The notes: generated by a model not told the origin, from the sequence alone. A stretch of DNA of 64,000 nucleotides from Chitinophaga barathri (GCF_003807585.1 NZ_RMBX01000001.1:744001-808000), one strand, 5' to 3'; shown: positions 1-8,600, counted from the first letter of the stretch. Translations and numbers: made by a program.

Positions 1-255
1 GCCATAGACGGATTGTTCGTGATGGAACACTGGGAGAATTTCAGCGTGGATTATGATAAAACGCTGATGGCCTGGTATGACAACATCTCGTCCAACTGGG
101 ATCGGCTGAAAGGCAAATACGACCCGGTGTTTTTCAGGATGTGGAAATATTACCTGCTTTCCTGCGCCGGGGCATTCCGCTCCCGGAGCAACCAGCTGTG
201 GCAGGTGGTGCTTTCCAAAAGCGGGGTACCGGGCGGTTACCAGTTCGCCCGATAA
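1..255 (+). CDS. Cyclopropane-fatty-acyl-phospholipid synthase, C-terminal part (5' end outside window)
   Basis: The reading frame is open from base 1 and ends at the TAA at 253-255. The last ~80 residues carry family signatures of cyclopropane fatty acid synthases: a DYDKTLMAW segment, the YYLLSCAGAFR block and a final QLWQVV. The enzyme transfers a methylene group from S-adenosylmethionine to unsaturated acyl chains of membrane phospholipids. The SAM-binding fold lies upstream and is not visible. It converges on the M24 peptidase gene four bases later with no clear terminator between them. Confidence 0.85.
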   Translation, partial: AIDGLFVMEHWENFSVDYDKTLMAWYDNISSNWDRLKGKYDPVFFRMWKYYLLSCAGAFRSRSNQLWQVVLSKSGVPGGYQFAR

Positions 256-259
256 AGGA

Positions 260-934
260 TCAGGTCAGCAATTGTTCAAAGAACCCTCCGATCTTTTTTT
301 CCCTGTCCACAAAATGAATTTCGAGTATCCATTCCCGTTTGTTGCCGTTGGCATCCGGGAGGAACATATCGTTCGGGTTGCCGGGGTGCACATAGAGACC
401 GTAGTTGCCCGGCTCCAGGCGCTCGTGCGGGAACTCGCCGATAAGGTGCCCAGCCAGTTCCCCGCCGAATTCCCAGCCGTATTTCCCCGCGAGATCATTC
501 ACATATTCAAAATATGCCGCGCCGGTGAGCGAGGTATGCCGGTGATACCATTCCTTCGCTTCGTACCAGGCAGACTCAATATCTTTACAGAGCTTATGCC
601 GCGCGGGATCGTTGCCGATCACGTAAGTTCTCCCGAAGTCCGCCTCCCAGTCCTCCACGATAGGCCCGAAATCGAAGAAGAGGATATCTTCCGCCTGCAA
701 TACAAGATCAGGCGGGTTTTCATCATACGGGAGCAATGTATTTTCACCCGCGCGTACAATCCGTTTATGCCAGTATTTCTGGATGCCGAACATTTCTTCG
801 GCCAGCTGGAATACTTCGTTGTTGAGGACTTTTTCGGTTTTACCGGGTACGATCAGGCCACGGTCCTCCACGGCTTTGAATAACTGTGAAGCGATGTTTT
901 CCGCTTCCATCAATTTCTGTTTCTGTGCCAGCAT
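260..934 (-). CDS. M24 family metallopeptidase (Xaa-Pro aminopeptidase/methionine aminopeptidase fold)
   Basis: Pita-bread fold peptidase or peptidase-like protein. Candidate metal ligands in order are the Asp of FFDFGP, the Asp of DFGRTY, the His of GHLIGEFPHE, the Glu of WILEIHF and the Glu of GGFFEQL near the C-terminus, so the five-ligand set of the family appears intact. The protein is short (225 aa) with no N-terminal creatinase-like domain, hence a single-domain form. I start it at 934 because the upstream ATG at 1012 lies inside the terminator of the preceding gene. Substrate is unknown; Xaa-Pro dipeptidase activity is only a family-level guess. Confidence 0.75.
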   Translation of the reverse strand: MLAQKQKLMEAENIASQLFKAVEDRGLIVPGKTEKVLNNEVFQLAEEMFGIQKYWHKRIVRAGENTLLPYDENPPDLVLQAEDILFFDFGPIVEDWEADFGRTYVIGNDPARHKLCKDIESAWYEAKEWYHRHTSLTGAAYFEYVNDLAGKYGWEFGGELAGHLIGEFPHERLEPGNYGLYVHPGNPNDMFLPDANGNKREWILEIHFVDREKKIGGFFEQLLT

Positions 935-995
935 ATATTGAGTTGTCAGGGTAGGTGTTAAAGTTAATATATCCCCGGATGCTCTCCAAAATGCA

Positions 996-1025
996 CAAAA
1001 AAAGGAGCGCATGGCGCGCCCCTTT
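996..1025 (-). terminator. Intrinsic terminator of the polysaccharide-lyase-like gene
   Basis: Arms 1004-1010 and 1016-1022 pair over 7 bp (one G-T) around a 5-base loop and, on the minus strand, are followed by a run of eight T. It sits 21 bases after the stop of the 1046-1831 gene and separates it from the M24 gene. Confidence 0.8.
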
Positions 1026-1045
1026 ACAAACAGTTCTAAATGCCA

Positions 1046-1831
1046 TCAGTTAGGCGCGGTACCGTCCTTGTATACCTTTACATTCCTCCACTGTACAGTG
1101 GCTGTACCGGTGGTGAGCGTGCCGTAATTACCGTATTTCATGTAATTGGTCACCGCCTCATTGTCCGCGATGTCCGCTTTTTTTACGCCGTTCACATAGA
1201 TCTTGATTCGGTTCCCCACGTTCTCCTGGAGATGGATCACATTGATCTTCAGCTCCTGGCCGTAACAATTGGTGGCCAGCGTTTGCCCGCCGCCTGTAAT
1301 GGAGCCGCCGTTTGCGGAATAACCGCGGATCATCAATTGTGTGGCGCCGCTCGTGCTGCCGAAGATCTGCATCAGCGATTCATCATTCAGCGGGGCGCTG
1401 AACTTTACATACCCTTCAAACTGGCGGCTGCCGGAAGAATATTCGTTTTGCAACCTGATCTCGGAGCGGTTTGTCTGCGTGTTCAGCAGGCGGAAGGTTT
1501 CCGTCCCGCTCTCATACCTGTAATCCGCGCAAATGGGATTGCCCACGGATTTGTAACTGGTCCAGTTGAAAGTTTGCAGGCCGGCCTGGTCATCGAGGTG
1601 GATCTTTTTGGTGGGGGAATACTCCGTCCAGCCGCTGCCGAGGACTGATGATACCATCGGGGCGTTAGTGTCTTCAATTTGCCGGTTGCCGCCCCCGCCT
1701 CCTTCGGAATCATTGGGCGCAATGTCCTTTTTGCAGGCATACGCAAGGGGGGCGAAAATACAGATCAGTAACAGGGTTTGTTTGGGCCAGGGCATAGCTA
1801 CGCCACGGCGGATTTTCATAACGTGTTTCAT
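1046..1831 (-). CDS. Lipoprotein with diverged polysaccharide-lyase-7-like jelly-roll domain
   Basis: N-terminal basic stretch, hydrophobic helix and lipobox (LAYAC, Cys at about 33) predict a lipoprotein, followed by a Gly-rich linker. The rest resembles the alginate-lyase jelly roll: RSEIR matches the R(S/T)E(L/V/I)R motif and YMKYGNY sits where PL7 enzymes have YFKAGVY. Where PL7 enzymes carry QIH or QVH this protein has QIF, so the catalytic histidine appears to be missing. It may bind polysaccharide or act by altered chemistry. The start could also be one of two internal Met codons (1819 or 1795). The gene stands alone, closed by its own terminator. Confidence 0.6.
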   Translation of the reverse strand: MKHVMKIRRGVAMPWPKQTLLLICIFAPLAYACKKDIAPNDSEGGGGGNRQIEDTNAPMVSSVLGSGWTEYSPTKKIHLDDQAGLQTFNWTSYKSVGNPICADYRYESGTETFRLLNTQTNRSEIRLQNEYSSGSRQFEGYVKFSAPLNDESLMQIFGSTSGATQLMIRGYSANGGSITGGGQTLATNCYGQELKINVIHLQENVGNRIKIYVNGVKKADIADNEAVTNYMKYGNYGTLTTGTATVQWRNVKVYKDGTAPN

Positions 1832-2040
1832 TTTGGTTTGATTTGTCAGTTAACAATAAAAGAAAAAACGTGAGTAGACGGGAGGGAAATGAAACGGGTA
1901 ACAGTTGATATATGATGAATTTAACGGATAATTGCCAGAATGCAAAACCGTTTTTGCCAAGGCGGCACAAGTGGTGAATATCCTATCGTGATCTGCAAAA
2001 ATAATATAACCCCGGGCCTTGCCTCCTGTACGCACTATAT

Positions 2041-2076
2041 ACAAACCGCCGGAGGAGTGCTCCCCCGGCGGTTTGT
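2041..2076 (-). terminator. Hairpin downstream of first GMC oxidoreductase gene, putative terminator
   Basis: A perfect 12-bp inverted repeat (2041-2052 with 2065-2076) begins 21 bases after the stop of the 2097-3791 gene. It lacks a clear T-run on the minus strand, so terminator function is inferred from position and stem strength. Confidence 0.5.
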
Positions 2077-2096
2077 ATCAAATACGCCTGTGTTTA

Positions 2097-3791
2097 TCAG
2101 ATATTGTTTTTCTTCAGTTCGCTCACCGCATAGTCCGCCGCGCGGGCCGTCAGCGCCATGTAAGTGATGGACGGGTTCTGGCAGGCTGAGGAGGTCATAC
2201 ACGCGCCGTCTGAGATGAACACGTTCTTCACGGCATGCATCTGGTTAAAACCGTTGAGCACACTCGTTTTCGGATCGCGGCCCATACGTGCCGTACCCAT
2301 TTCGTGAATACAATGGCCCGGAGGCGGCATTTCATCTCCCCCGCCTACGTTTGTAAGACCGGCCGCTTCCAGCATTTCCTTCGCGCTTTCCAGCATGTCT
2401 TTACGCATGGCCAGCTCATTCTCACGGAAGTTGCAGTCGATGTCCAGCGTGGGCAGGCCGTACACGTCTTTTTTATCTTTGTTGAGTTTCGCGGTATTGT
2501 CCTGGTAAGGCAGGTGCTCGCCCCATGCGCCGATCCACATACCCCAGTTGCCGGCTTCTGCCTGGGATTCTTTCAGCTCAATGCCGATACCGTCCCAGCC
2601 GGTGCCACGCCCGCGGGAAGCACCGCCCTGGTAGCCGAAGCCGCGTACATAATCGGCCCGTTTGGTACCTTCGTTGATATTGCGGAAGCGTGGGATATAA
2701 ATACCGTTTGCCCTGCGGCCGTATACGTACTGATCCTGGAATCCTTCAAAGGAGCCGCCCGCGCCCACACCGAAGTGATGGTCCATCAGGTTGCGGCCCA
2801 CCTGGTCGCTGTCGTTGCCAAGGCCTGTAGGGAACCGGTTGGATACGGAATTGAGCAAAATGGCCGTGGTGCCTAAAGTAGACGCGTTGATGAACACGAT
2901 CTTTGCAAAGTATTCCATCACTTCTTTTGTTTCCGAATCCATAATGCGCACGCCCTTGGCTTTTTGCGTGCTCTCGTCATAGATCACTTCCAGTACTATG
3001 GAGTGCGGTCTTAATGTGAGATTGCCGGTTTTATTCGCGGCGGGCAGCGTCACGCCGTTGCTGCTGAAGTAGCCGGTGAACGGGCATCCGCGCGCGCATA
3101 GGTCACGGTACTGGCAGGGGCCGCGGCCGTTGTGTTCTTTGGTTACATGCGCCACCCGGCCGATGGTCATGATGCGGTCTTTGTATTTTTCTTTGATCCT
3201 TCCGGCCACATGTTTTTCCAGGCAATTCATTTCCATTGGCGGCAGGAACTCCCCGTCCGGCAACTGCGGCAAACCTTCCGCCTGCCCGCTGATGCCCGCG
3301 AACTTCTCCACGTAGCTGTACCAGGGCGCAATGTCTTTGTAACGGATAGGCCAGTCCACGCCGTGCCCGTCCCTGGCGTTTGCTTCAAAGTCTATATCGC
3401 TCCAGCGGTACACCTGCCGGCCCCACATGAGCGAGCGGCCGCCTACGTGATAACCGCGCAGCCAGTTGAACGGCTTTATTTCGTTGTAAGGATTTTCTTT
3501 ATCGTTCACCCAGAAATGCTGCGTGGCTTCGTCGAATGCGTAGCAGCGGCTCTGGATGGGATGGTTCTCTTTCATTTCGTGTGAATGCCAGCCCCGGTAT
3601 TTGTAGCTCCAGGGGTCCCAGTTGGCCGTGGTGTAATCCTTGACGTGCTCTACATTACGGCCTCTTTCGAGTACGATGGTCTTCAGGCCTTTTTCGCACA
3701 GTTCTTTGGCGGCCCAACCTCCGCTGATGCCGGAGCCTACCACGATGGCGTCATAGGTATGTTCCTGGGTTGCTTTGATGTTCAGATTCAT
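2097..3791 (-). CDS. GMC family oxidoreductase (first of two)
   Basis: FAD-dependent glucose-methanol-choline oxidoreductase of 564 aa. The N-terminus has the dinucleotide-binding loop GSGISGGWAAKEL; the C-terminus has HEMGTARMG with the active-site His region and the ending NPSITYMALTARAAD typical of the family. A Cys-rich patch (CQYRDLCARGCPF) is shared with gluconate/fructose-dehydrogenase-like GMC proteins. It lies downstream of a second GMC gene of identical length and of a subunit-3-like gene, suggesting an operon 6234 to 2097 encoding periplasmic sugar or polyol dehydrogenases. Electron acceptor and substrate cannot be read from the sequence. Confidence 0.85.
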   Translation of the reverse strand: MNLNIKATQEHTYDAIVVGSGISGGWAAKELCEKGLKTIVLERGRNVEHVKDYTTANWDPWSYKYRGWHSHEMKENHPIQSRCYAFDEATQHFWVNDKENPYNEIKPFNWLRGYHVGGRSLMWGRQVYRWSDIDFEANARDGHGVDWPIRYKDIAPWYSYVEKFAGISGQAEGLPQLPDGEFLPPMEMNCLEKHVAGRIKEKYKDRIMTIGRVAHVTKEHNGRGPCQYRDLCARGCPFTGYFSSNGVTLPAANKTGNLTLRPHSIVLEVIYDESTQKAKGVRIMDSETKEVMEYFAKIVFINASTLGTTAILLNSVSNRFPTGLGNDSDQVGRNLMDHHFGVGAGGSFEGFQDQYVYGRRANGIYIPRFRNINEGTKRADYVRGFGYQGGASRGRGTGWDGIGIELKESQAEAGNWGMWIGAWGEHLPYQDNTAKLNKDKKDVYGLPTLDIDCNFRENELAMRKDMLESAKEMLEAAGLTNVGGGDEMPPPGHCIHEMGTARMGRDPKTSVLNGFNQMHAVKNVFISDGACMTSSACQNPSITYMALTARAADYAVSELKKNNI

Positions 3792-3881
3792 GTAGCGTGG
3801 GTTTAAAGATGCATATTAATAATATCGGGCGGCCCTGTTGGCTGGCCCGTGCCTGGCATGTCAGACTTCCTCTTTTAAGCA

Positions 3882-3911
3882 GGAAGAGCCGCTCATTGAG
3901 GCGGCTCTTCC
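3882..3911 (-). terminator. Intergenic hairpin between the two GMC genes
   Basis: An 11-bp perfect inverted repeat (3882-3892 with 3901-3911, 8-base loop) lies 29 bases after the stop of the 3940-5634 gene. No strong T-run follows in either direction, so it may be a weak or processing hairpin that tunes expression of the downstream GMC gene rather than a full terminator. Confidence 0.5.
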
Positions 3912-3939
3912 ATGAAAATGTATCTTTTTATCCGGATGA

Positions 3940-5634
3940 TCAGATATTGCCTTTTTTCAGTTCTTTCACCGCATAGTCCGCCGCTCTTGCAGTCAGCGCC
4001 ATGTAAGTGAGCGAGGGGTTCACGCAGGACGCTGAGGTCATGGAAGCGCCGTCTGTCACGAACACGTTCGGTACGGAATGCACCTGGTTCCAGCCGTTCA
4101 GGATAGACGTTTTGGGATCGCGGCCCATACGCGCGGTGCCCATCTCATGGATGGCCATACCCGGCCATGAACCGTTGTCGTATGTCTTCACATTTTTGAT
4201 GCCCGCCGCTTCCAGCATTTCTGCCGCATCGTTCATCATATCCTTGCGCATTTTCGCTTCGTTCTCTTTGAACTCCGCGTTAAAACGAAAGACAGGCTGG
4301 CCCCATGCGTCTTTCTGGCTGTTGTCCAGCGTTACGACGTTGTCTTCGTAAGGCAGGCACTCGCCAAAGCCGCCGATGCCCATGCTCCACTGGCCGGGTT
4401 CGGTAAGCATTTCTTTAAAGTCTTTACCCACGCCCATTTCCGCAATACCACGGCTCCAACCGCTGCGGCTTGCGCCGCCCTGGTAACCGAAACCACGGAT
4501 GTAGTCGCGTTTGTCGCCGCCGATGTTCCGATAGCGGGGTATATACAGGCCGTTTGCACGGCGACCGTAGAAATATTTATCCTCGTACCCTTCTGCCACA
4601 CCGGAAGCCCCGATCTTGAAGTGGTGATCCATGAGGTACTTGCCCAGCACACCGCTGTCGTTGCCCAAACCATTAGGGAAACGGTTGCTGATGGAGTTCA
4701 TCAGCACAAAGGTGGAGCCGAGTGTGGAACCGTTCACGAAGATGATCTTCGCATGGTATTCCACCATTTCTTTGGTGTGTTTGTCTATCACGCGCACGCC
4801 GGTGGCTTTCTTTTTGCCTTCGTCGTAGATGATGCTGTTCACGATGGAATCAGGGCGGAGCGTAAGATTACCGGTAGCCACGGCTGCGGGCAGCGTGGAT
4901 GATTGCGTGCTGAAATAGGCGCCGAAAGGACACCCCCTGCTGCACAGGTTCCTGTACTGGCAGTTCGTGCGGCCGGGCAATGGCTGCGTAATGTTCGCCA
5001 CGCGGCCGATAGTGATCCTGCGGGCTTTAAAAGACTCTTCCACGCGTTTTTTCACGTCTTTCTCCACACAGTTCATCTCCATAGCCGGCATAAAGATGCT
5101 GTCCGGCAGGTGAGGCAGGTTCTCTACGGAACCGCTGATGCCCACGAACTTCTCTACGTATTCGTACCATGGTTTGATGTCTTTATAACGGATGGGCCAG
5201 TCTATAGCGATGCCGTCCTTGAGGTTGGCCTCAAAGTCAAGGTCGCTCCACCGGTAGCTCTGGCGGCCCCACATGATGGATTTGCCACCTACGATGTCCG
5301 GGCGGTACCAGTCAAAACGTTTGTCTTCCTTATAAGGGCTTTCGCTGTCGTTGATCCAGTATTTTTCGTTGTGTTCGCTGTAAGGATAGTCGCGGCTGAG
5401 CTTTTCATGGCTCTGGCGCTGGTCCTGTGTAATACGGCCGCGGTGTGCAAACTCCCAGGGGTCTTTATTCGCTGTTTCGTATTTGCCGTGCTCGAGGTTT
5501 TTACCACGGTCCAGCATCAGTACTTTCAGTCCTTTTTCAGTCAGCTCTTTGGCAGCCCATCCGCCGCTTACGCCCGATCCTATTACGATGGCGTCATACG
5601 TGTTCTGGTCCTGCGCTTTTATGTTCAGGTTCAT
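3940..5634 (-). CDS. GMC family oxidoreductase (second of two)
   Basis: Paralogue of the 2097-3791 product with the same length (564 aa) and near-identical ends: MNLNIKAQDQNTYDAIVIGSG with the FAD-binding glycine loop, the Cys patch CQYRNLCSRGCPF, and HEMGTARMGRDPKTS followed by NPSLTYMALTARAAD. The middle of the protein, where substrate specificity is set in GMC enzymes, differs more. It starts 33 bases after the stop of the subunit-3-like gene, so those two are very probably co-transcribed. Substrate unknown. Confidence 0.85.
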   Translation of the reverse strand: MNLNIKAQDQNTYDAIVIGSGVSGGWAAKELTEKGLKVLMLDRGKNLEHGKYETANKDPWEFAHRGRITQDQRQSHEKLSRDYPYSEHNEKYWINDSESPYKEDKRFDWYRPDIVGGKSIMWGRQSYRWSDLDFEANLKDGIAIDWPIRYKDIKPWYEYVEKFVGISGSVENLPHLPDSIFMPAMEMNCVEKDVKKRVEESFKARRITIGRVANITQPLPGRTNCQYRNLCSRGCPFGAYFSTQSSTLPAAVATGNLTLRPDSIVNSIIYDEGKKKATGVRVIDKHTKEMVEYHAKIIFVNGSTLGSTFVLMNSISNRFPNGLGNDSGVLGKYLMDHHFKIGASGVAEGYEDKYFYGRRANGLYIPRYRNIGGDKRDYIRGFGYQGGASRSGWSRGIAEMGVGKDFKEMLTEPGQWSMGIGGFGECLPYEDNVVTLDNSQKDAWGQPVFRFNAEFKENEAKMRKDMMNDAAEMLEAAGIKNVKTYDNGSWPGMAIHEMGTARMGRDPKTSILNGWNQVHSVPNVFVTDGASMTSASCVNPSLTYMALTARAADYAVKELKKGNI

Positions 5635-5667
5635 TTGAGTTGGTGTTTAGTGGTTCGGAGAAACGGG

Positions 5668-6234
5668 TTAAGCCCAGGCTTTATCGCCTTTTTTGTAAGG
5701 CACGCAGCCTTCATACTTAGCCGGTACTTTGATGTAACGCAGAGCTTTGGTGGCGCCGGGCTCTGAAGTGAAATAACCCAGCAGGGTCAGCTCCTTCATG
5801 TACTGGAAGTAGTGGGTCGGATCGTCCTTTTTCTTGGCTTTATTGTAATCCACCCGTTCTTTGTCGATAGCCGTCAGCAGTTCGGTACGTTGTTCAGGCG
5901 TGATCTCCATGAAGTCTTTACCGGAGAATTTCTTTTTGCTCTCATCATTCACTTTGTTCAGACCGGCTTCAAATTCTTTCTGCGCCTTTTCGTCGTAACA
6001 ATCGTTGATCATCAGAACAATGAAATCCTGCACATTCGCGGCTTTGGCGCCGGGACTGGTAGTTTCCGGGATGATGGTTTCGGCTATTTCAGCCAAAAGG
6101 GCCTTGGTTTCCGGTGTCTGTAGCGTTAAAGTAGCAGGCTTGGATTTACAACCCTCCAGAGCCGCTAACGTGGAAGCGGAAAGCGCGGTTCCCATAAGGA
6201 TCGCGACATTCCTGATGGCATCTCTTCTGTTCAT
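5668..6234 (-). CDS. Gluconate 2-dehydrogenase subunit 3 family protein
   Basis: Small (188 aa) exported protein with the Gluconate_2-dh3 pattern, the usual partner of periplasmic GMC dehydrogenases. The N-terminus MNRRDAIRNVAIL looks like a twin-arginine signal followed by a hydrophobic stretch ending near ALEGC, which could also be a lipobox. In characterised systems this subunit helps export of, or anchors, the flavoprotein, which itself lacks a signal peptide; both GMC proteins here lack one. It is first in the probable operon with the two GMC genes. Confidence 0.8.
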   Translation of the reverse strand: MNRRDAIRNVAILMGTALSASTLAALEGCKSKPATLTLQTPETKALLAEIAETIIPETTSPGAKAANVQDFIVLMINDCYDEKAQKEFEAGLNKVNDESKKKFSGKDFMEITPEQRTELLTAIDKERVDYNKAKKKDDPTHYFQYMKELTLLGYFTSEPGATKALRYIKVPAKYEGCVPYKKGDKAWA

Positions 6235-6473
6235 AATTAGTAAATTGATTTGACCTTAACGGTAAGTTTCGAAAAATTAACGAGATTTTCAAATAAAATA
6301 GTGCTATTGGCAATAATAAGGTGTAAAAATTACGCTAAGTTGAATTTACGGGACTTTCAGGGGGCTGAACGGTGGATTTTACCCCGCATGTACACCCCAC
6401 CGATCCCCATGCTAAAAATCCACCACCGGCTAAATGGCCTTTGTATTATTTTACCCCTCCTCTCCCGGTGCTC

Positions 6474-6513
6474 TCCTATATCTCTCGTATAAGTATCCTA
6501 TATCTATCGTATA
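6474..6513. repeat. Two 18-bp direct repeats with 22-bp period
   Basis: Copies at 6474-6491 and 6496-6513 differ at one position and are separated by four bases. The 22-bp period places both on the same face of the helix (two turns), as for a dimeric regulator. They lie about 240 bp upstream of the subunit-3/GMC operon. Confidence 0.6.
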
Positions 6514-6545
6514 TGCTCAGCACTTTCGGTAATATGCTATCAAAT

Positions 6546-6578
6546 AAAAAGAGCACCGCGGTTGCGATGCTCTTTTTT
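6546..6578 (-). terminator. Terminator of the L,D-transpeptidase gene (bidirectional form)
   Basis: Arms 6546-6555 and 6568-6577 pair perfectly over 10 bp and end in A5/T6 tracts, giving a T-run on both strands. It lies 23 bases after the stop of the transpeptidase gene. Confidence 0.8.
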
Positions 6579-6600
6579 AATATTATTTTATCTGTGGTGA

Positions 6601-7413
6601 TTAGTTACCATTCGCTGGTTTGGCGGCTGCGCTCTGCGCGATAGACGGCGCCTGCTGCGGGGTCGTATATACATATTTCCCCTGGCTGTTCACCAGCACT
6701 ACCGGCAATTTACGATGTTTTTCAAAATAATCGTAAGCGGATTTCAGGTTGATCCAGAACTTCTGCGATTCATTGTCCGTCAGGGACACGCTGCCGAGAT
6801 AGTCCATAGACCTGGAGTTGCCGAAACGCACCGGGAACACATGTACAGGAATAAAATCCTGCCCGTTGTTCTTGGCGTGAACGGCCATTACATATACTTC
6901 TTCAATAAATTCGTCTGTCAAAGGAATACAGCCGATGGTGAGACAGTTACCATGAATATAAATGTCACCGCCGGGCTTTTTCTGGTCGCTGAGGATCCTG
7001 TCTGAGAAGTTAGGGTAGTTGATACCCAGGGACAGGTGGAAGCTGCTGTTCGGGTTAAAATCGTTGATGTAATAGAATCCTTCCGGCACCTGGCGATCAC
7101 CTTCCTTACGTTTAGGCCCCATCTTTCCGGAGAGGGAACATACGCGGTAGGTTTTGAGCAGGCTGAAAGTATCGGACACGCTGTTGCGCACCCATATCTC
7201 CAACTCGCTGTCCAGCTTGAAGGAACGGATGTACATCTGTTTGGCAGGGTACGCAATGCCTTTTTTCGCGAATTCCTTTTTAAGGGATTCTTCTTTTTCA
7301 CGGAAAGCTTCTCCAACCCTTGGGAACATTTTCTGGTTCTCCAGGAAGGTCTGCTGTGCGTGAACATTCATAGCGCCCAGGAGGGATAAAATTCCAATTA
7401 ATAACCGCTTCAT
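6601..7413 (-). CDS. L,D-transpeptidase family protein (YafK/ErfK type)
   Basis: Exported peptidoglycan cross-linking or hydrolytic enzyme. The catalytic motif is IHGNCLTIGCIPLTD (His about 154, nucleophile Cys about 162 from this start), the HG...GC(I/L)P(L/M) arrangement of the YkuD fold. MKRLLIGILSLLGAMNVHAQ is a good Sec signal peptide, which is why I start at 7413. An upstream ATG at 7437 overlaps the preceding stop (ATGA) and would add eight residues, so translational coupling from there is possible. It is likely co-transcribed with the small membrane protein upstream. Confidence 0.8.
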   Translation of the reverse strand: MKRLLIGILSLLGAMNVHAQQTFLENQKMFPRVGEAFREKEESLKKEFAKKGIAYPAKQMYIRSFKLDSELEIWVRNSVSDTFSLLKTYRVCSLSGKMGPKRKEGDRQVPEGFYYINDFNPNSSFHLSLGINYPNFSDRILSDQKKPGGDIYIHGNCLTIGCIPLTDEFIEEVYVMAVHAKNNGQDFIPVHVFPVRFGNSRSMDYLGSVSLTDNESQKFWINLKSAYDYFEKHRKLPVVLVNSQGKYVYTTPQQAPSIAQSAAAKPANGN

Positions 7414-7433
7414 ACTTTTATAACTTTCCAAAT

Positions 7434-7622
7434 TCATACCAGGAAATAATACGCCAGGTAGAACAATACAAATGCAAAAATAACATATATTATCGAACCG
7501 ACCTTACGGTTGGCAAAGCGCAGCACATAATGGCGCTGGCCCGCGAAGATCAGATAGGCCGTCAGCAACTGTAGCAAACCGGCCAGGATAAATAAATACC
7601 CGAATAAGTCCCTTAAATCCAT
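7434..7622 (-). CDS. Small two-helix membrane protein, function unknown
   Basis: A 62-residue product from the ATG at 7622, MDLRDLFGYLF..., with two predicted transmembrane helices (about 5-26 and 40-62) separated by a short basic loop (RHYVLRFANRKVG). Its stop overlaps an in-frame start of the L,D-transpeptidase reading frame, so the two are probably coupled. I do not recognise the family. An upstream Met at 7712 would add a hydrophobic 30-residue extension and seems less likely. Confidence 0.55.
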   Translation of the reverse strand: MDLRDLFGYLFILAGLLQLLTAYLIFAGQRHYVLRFANRKVGSIIYVIFAFVLFYLAYYFLV

Positions 7623-7755
7623 AAATATTAACGTCAAATATAAAGATTTAGTGGGTAAAAGGGGGTTAAATATGATAAATTTCTTATGAAACGGCTGTAA
7701 AAAACTGAACACCCACGCCGTTTTTTATTATTTTGTTAACCTTAAAAACAACCAC

Positions 7756-8574
7756 ATGCTGCTCCAAACCCTGTTCCTGGCGATGCTCGCCTTGCCCTCT
7801 CCCGCCCCCGCGGACACTTCCGGCTATAAAATGATCTGGAACGATGAATTTAACACAGATGGCGCTCCCGATCCCGGTAAATGGGATTATGAGCGGGGTT
7901 TTGTGCGCAACAACGAGCCGCAATGGTACCAGCCGGACAACGCCGTTTGCCGGAACGGTATGCTCGTGATCGAAGCCAGGAAAGAAAGGTTGAAAAACAC
8001 GAATTACGACCCTTCCAGTAAAGCCTGGCAGCGCAACCGGGAATACGCGGAATATACTTCCACCAGCATGATCACCAAAGGCAAATTTGATTTCAAATAC
8101 GGCAGGGTGGTGATGAAAGCGAAGATAGACGTTCGCAAAGGCATGTGGCCCGCGTTCTGGATGCTGGGCAGCAGCCGCGCCGCCGGTGGCTGGCCGGCCT
8201 GCGGCGAGGTGGACATCATGGAGTTCTACCGCGGCGACCTGCTGGCAAACTGGGCCTGGGAAGGCGATAACAAAGTAGCCTGGAACACCGGGAAATTCCC
8301 CGTTGCTTCCTGGGGCGGGGAACAATGGGCCAAAGACTTCCACGAGTGGGTGCTGGAATGGGATGAAAACAAAATGGATATCCTGCTGGACGGTAAGGTG
8401 ATCAATTCCATGGACCTTACCCGGACCGTCAATCATAAAAAGGGGAACAATCCTTTCAGGGAGAATTTTTACCTGCTGGTGAACCTCGCGCTCGGCCAGG
8501 GCGGGGAAGAGATACCGGATGCACATATTCCCGCTCAGCTGGTGGTGGATTACATCAGGGTGTACCAGAAATAA
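7756..8574 (+). CDS. Glycoside hydrolase family 16 protein
   Basis: Secreted beta-glucanase-like enzyme of 272 aa. A signal peptide (about residues 1-19) is followed by a full GH16 domain with the catalytic ExDxxE motif GEVDIMEF (Glu151, Asp153, Glu156) and the conserved GMWPAFWMLG upstream of it. Family members cleave beta-1,3 or mixed 1,3/1,4-glucans, agar or carrageenan; the specificity cannot be assigned. There is no carbohydrate-binding module and no type IX sorting tail. It stands alone between oppositely oriented genes. Confidence 0.85.
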   Translation: MLLQTLFLAMLALPSPAPADTSGYKMIWNDEFNTDGAPDPGKWDYERGFVRNNEPQWYQPDNAVCRNGMLVIEARKERLKNTNYDPSSKAWQRNREYAEYTSTSMITKGKFDFKYGRVVMKAKIDVRKGMWPAFWMLGSSRAAGGWPACGEVDIMEFYRGDLLANWAWEGDNKVAWNTGKFPVASWGGEQWAKDFHEWVLEWDENKMDILLDGKVINSMDLTRTVNHKKGNNPFRENFYLLVNLALGQGGEEIPDAHIPAQLVVDYIRVYQK

Positions 8575-8576
8575 AA

Positions 8577-8600
8577 ACCGCCGGCCAGAAGACCAGCGGT
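8577..8600 (-). terminator. Terminator between GH16 and hppD genes
   Basis: An imperfect hairpin with outer arms 8577-8581 and 8596-8600. On the minus strand it is followed by TTTTTATT, so it best serves hppD, whose stop is 45 bases upstream on that strand. It overlaps the convergent end of the GH16 gene. Confidence 0.5.

Larger units (their letters stand above)
6235..6600 (-). other. Intergenic region upstream of the GMC operon
   Basis: About 366 AT-rich bases with no credible gene. It must hold the promoter of the subunit-3/GMC operon (reading left), but I find no perfect TAnnTTTG box on the minus strand. It contains a pair of 18-bp direct repeats (6474-6513) and the terminator of the L,D-transpeptidase gene (6546-6578), which I list separately. 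Confidence 0.5.

Noticed and set aside
935..1012. 26-residue N-terminal extension of the M24 peptidase
   Set aside because: The upstream ATG lies in the stem of the preceding gene's terminator and the extension has no family similarity.
7690..7730. AAACGGC/GCCGTTT hairpin before the GH16 gene as a riboswitch or terminator
   Set aside because: Stem is short with a 22-base loop, and no plus-strand gene lies upstream that would need a terminator.
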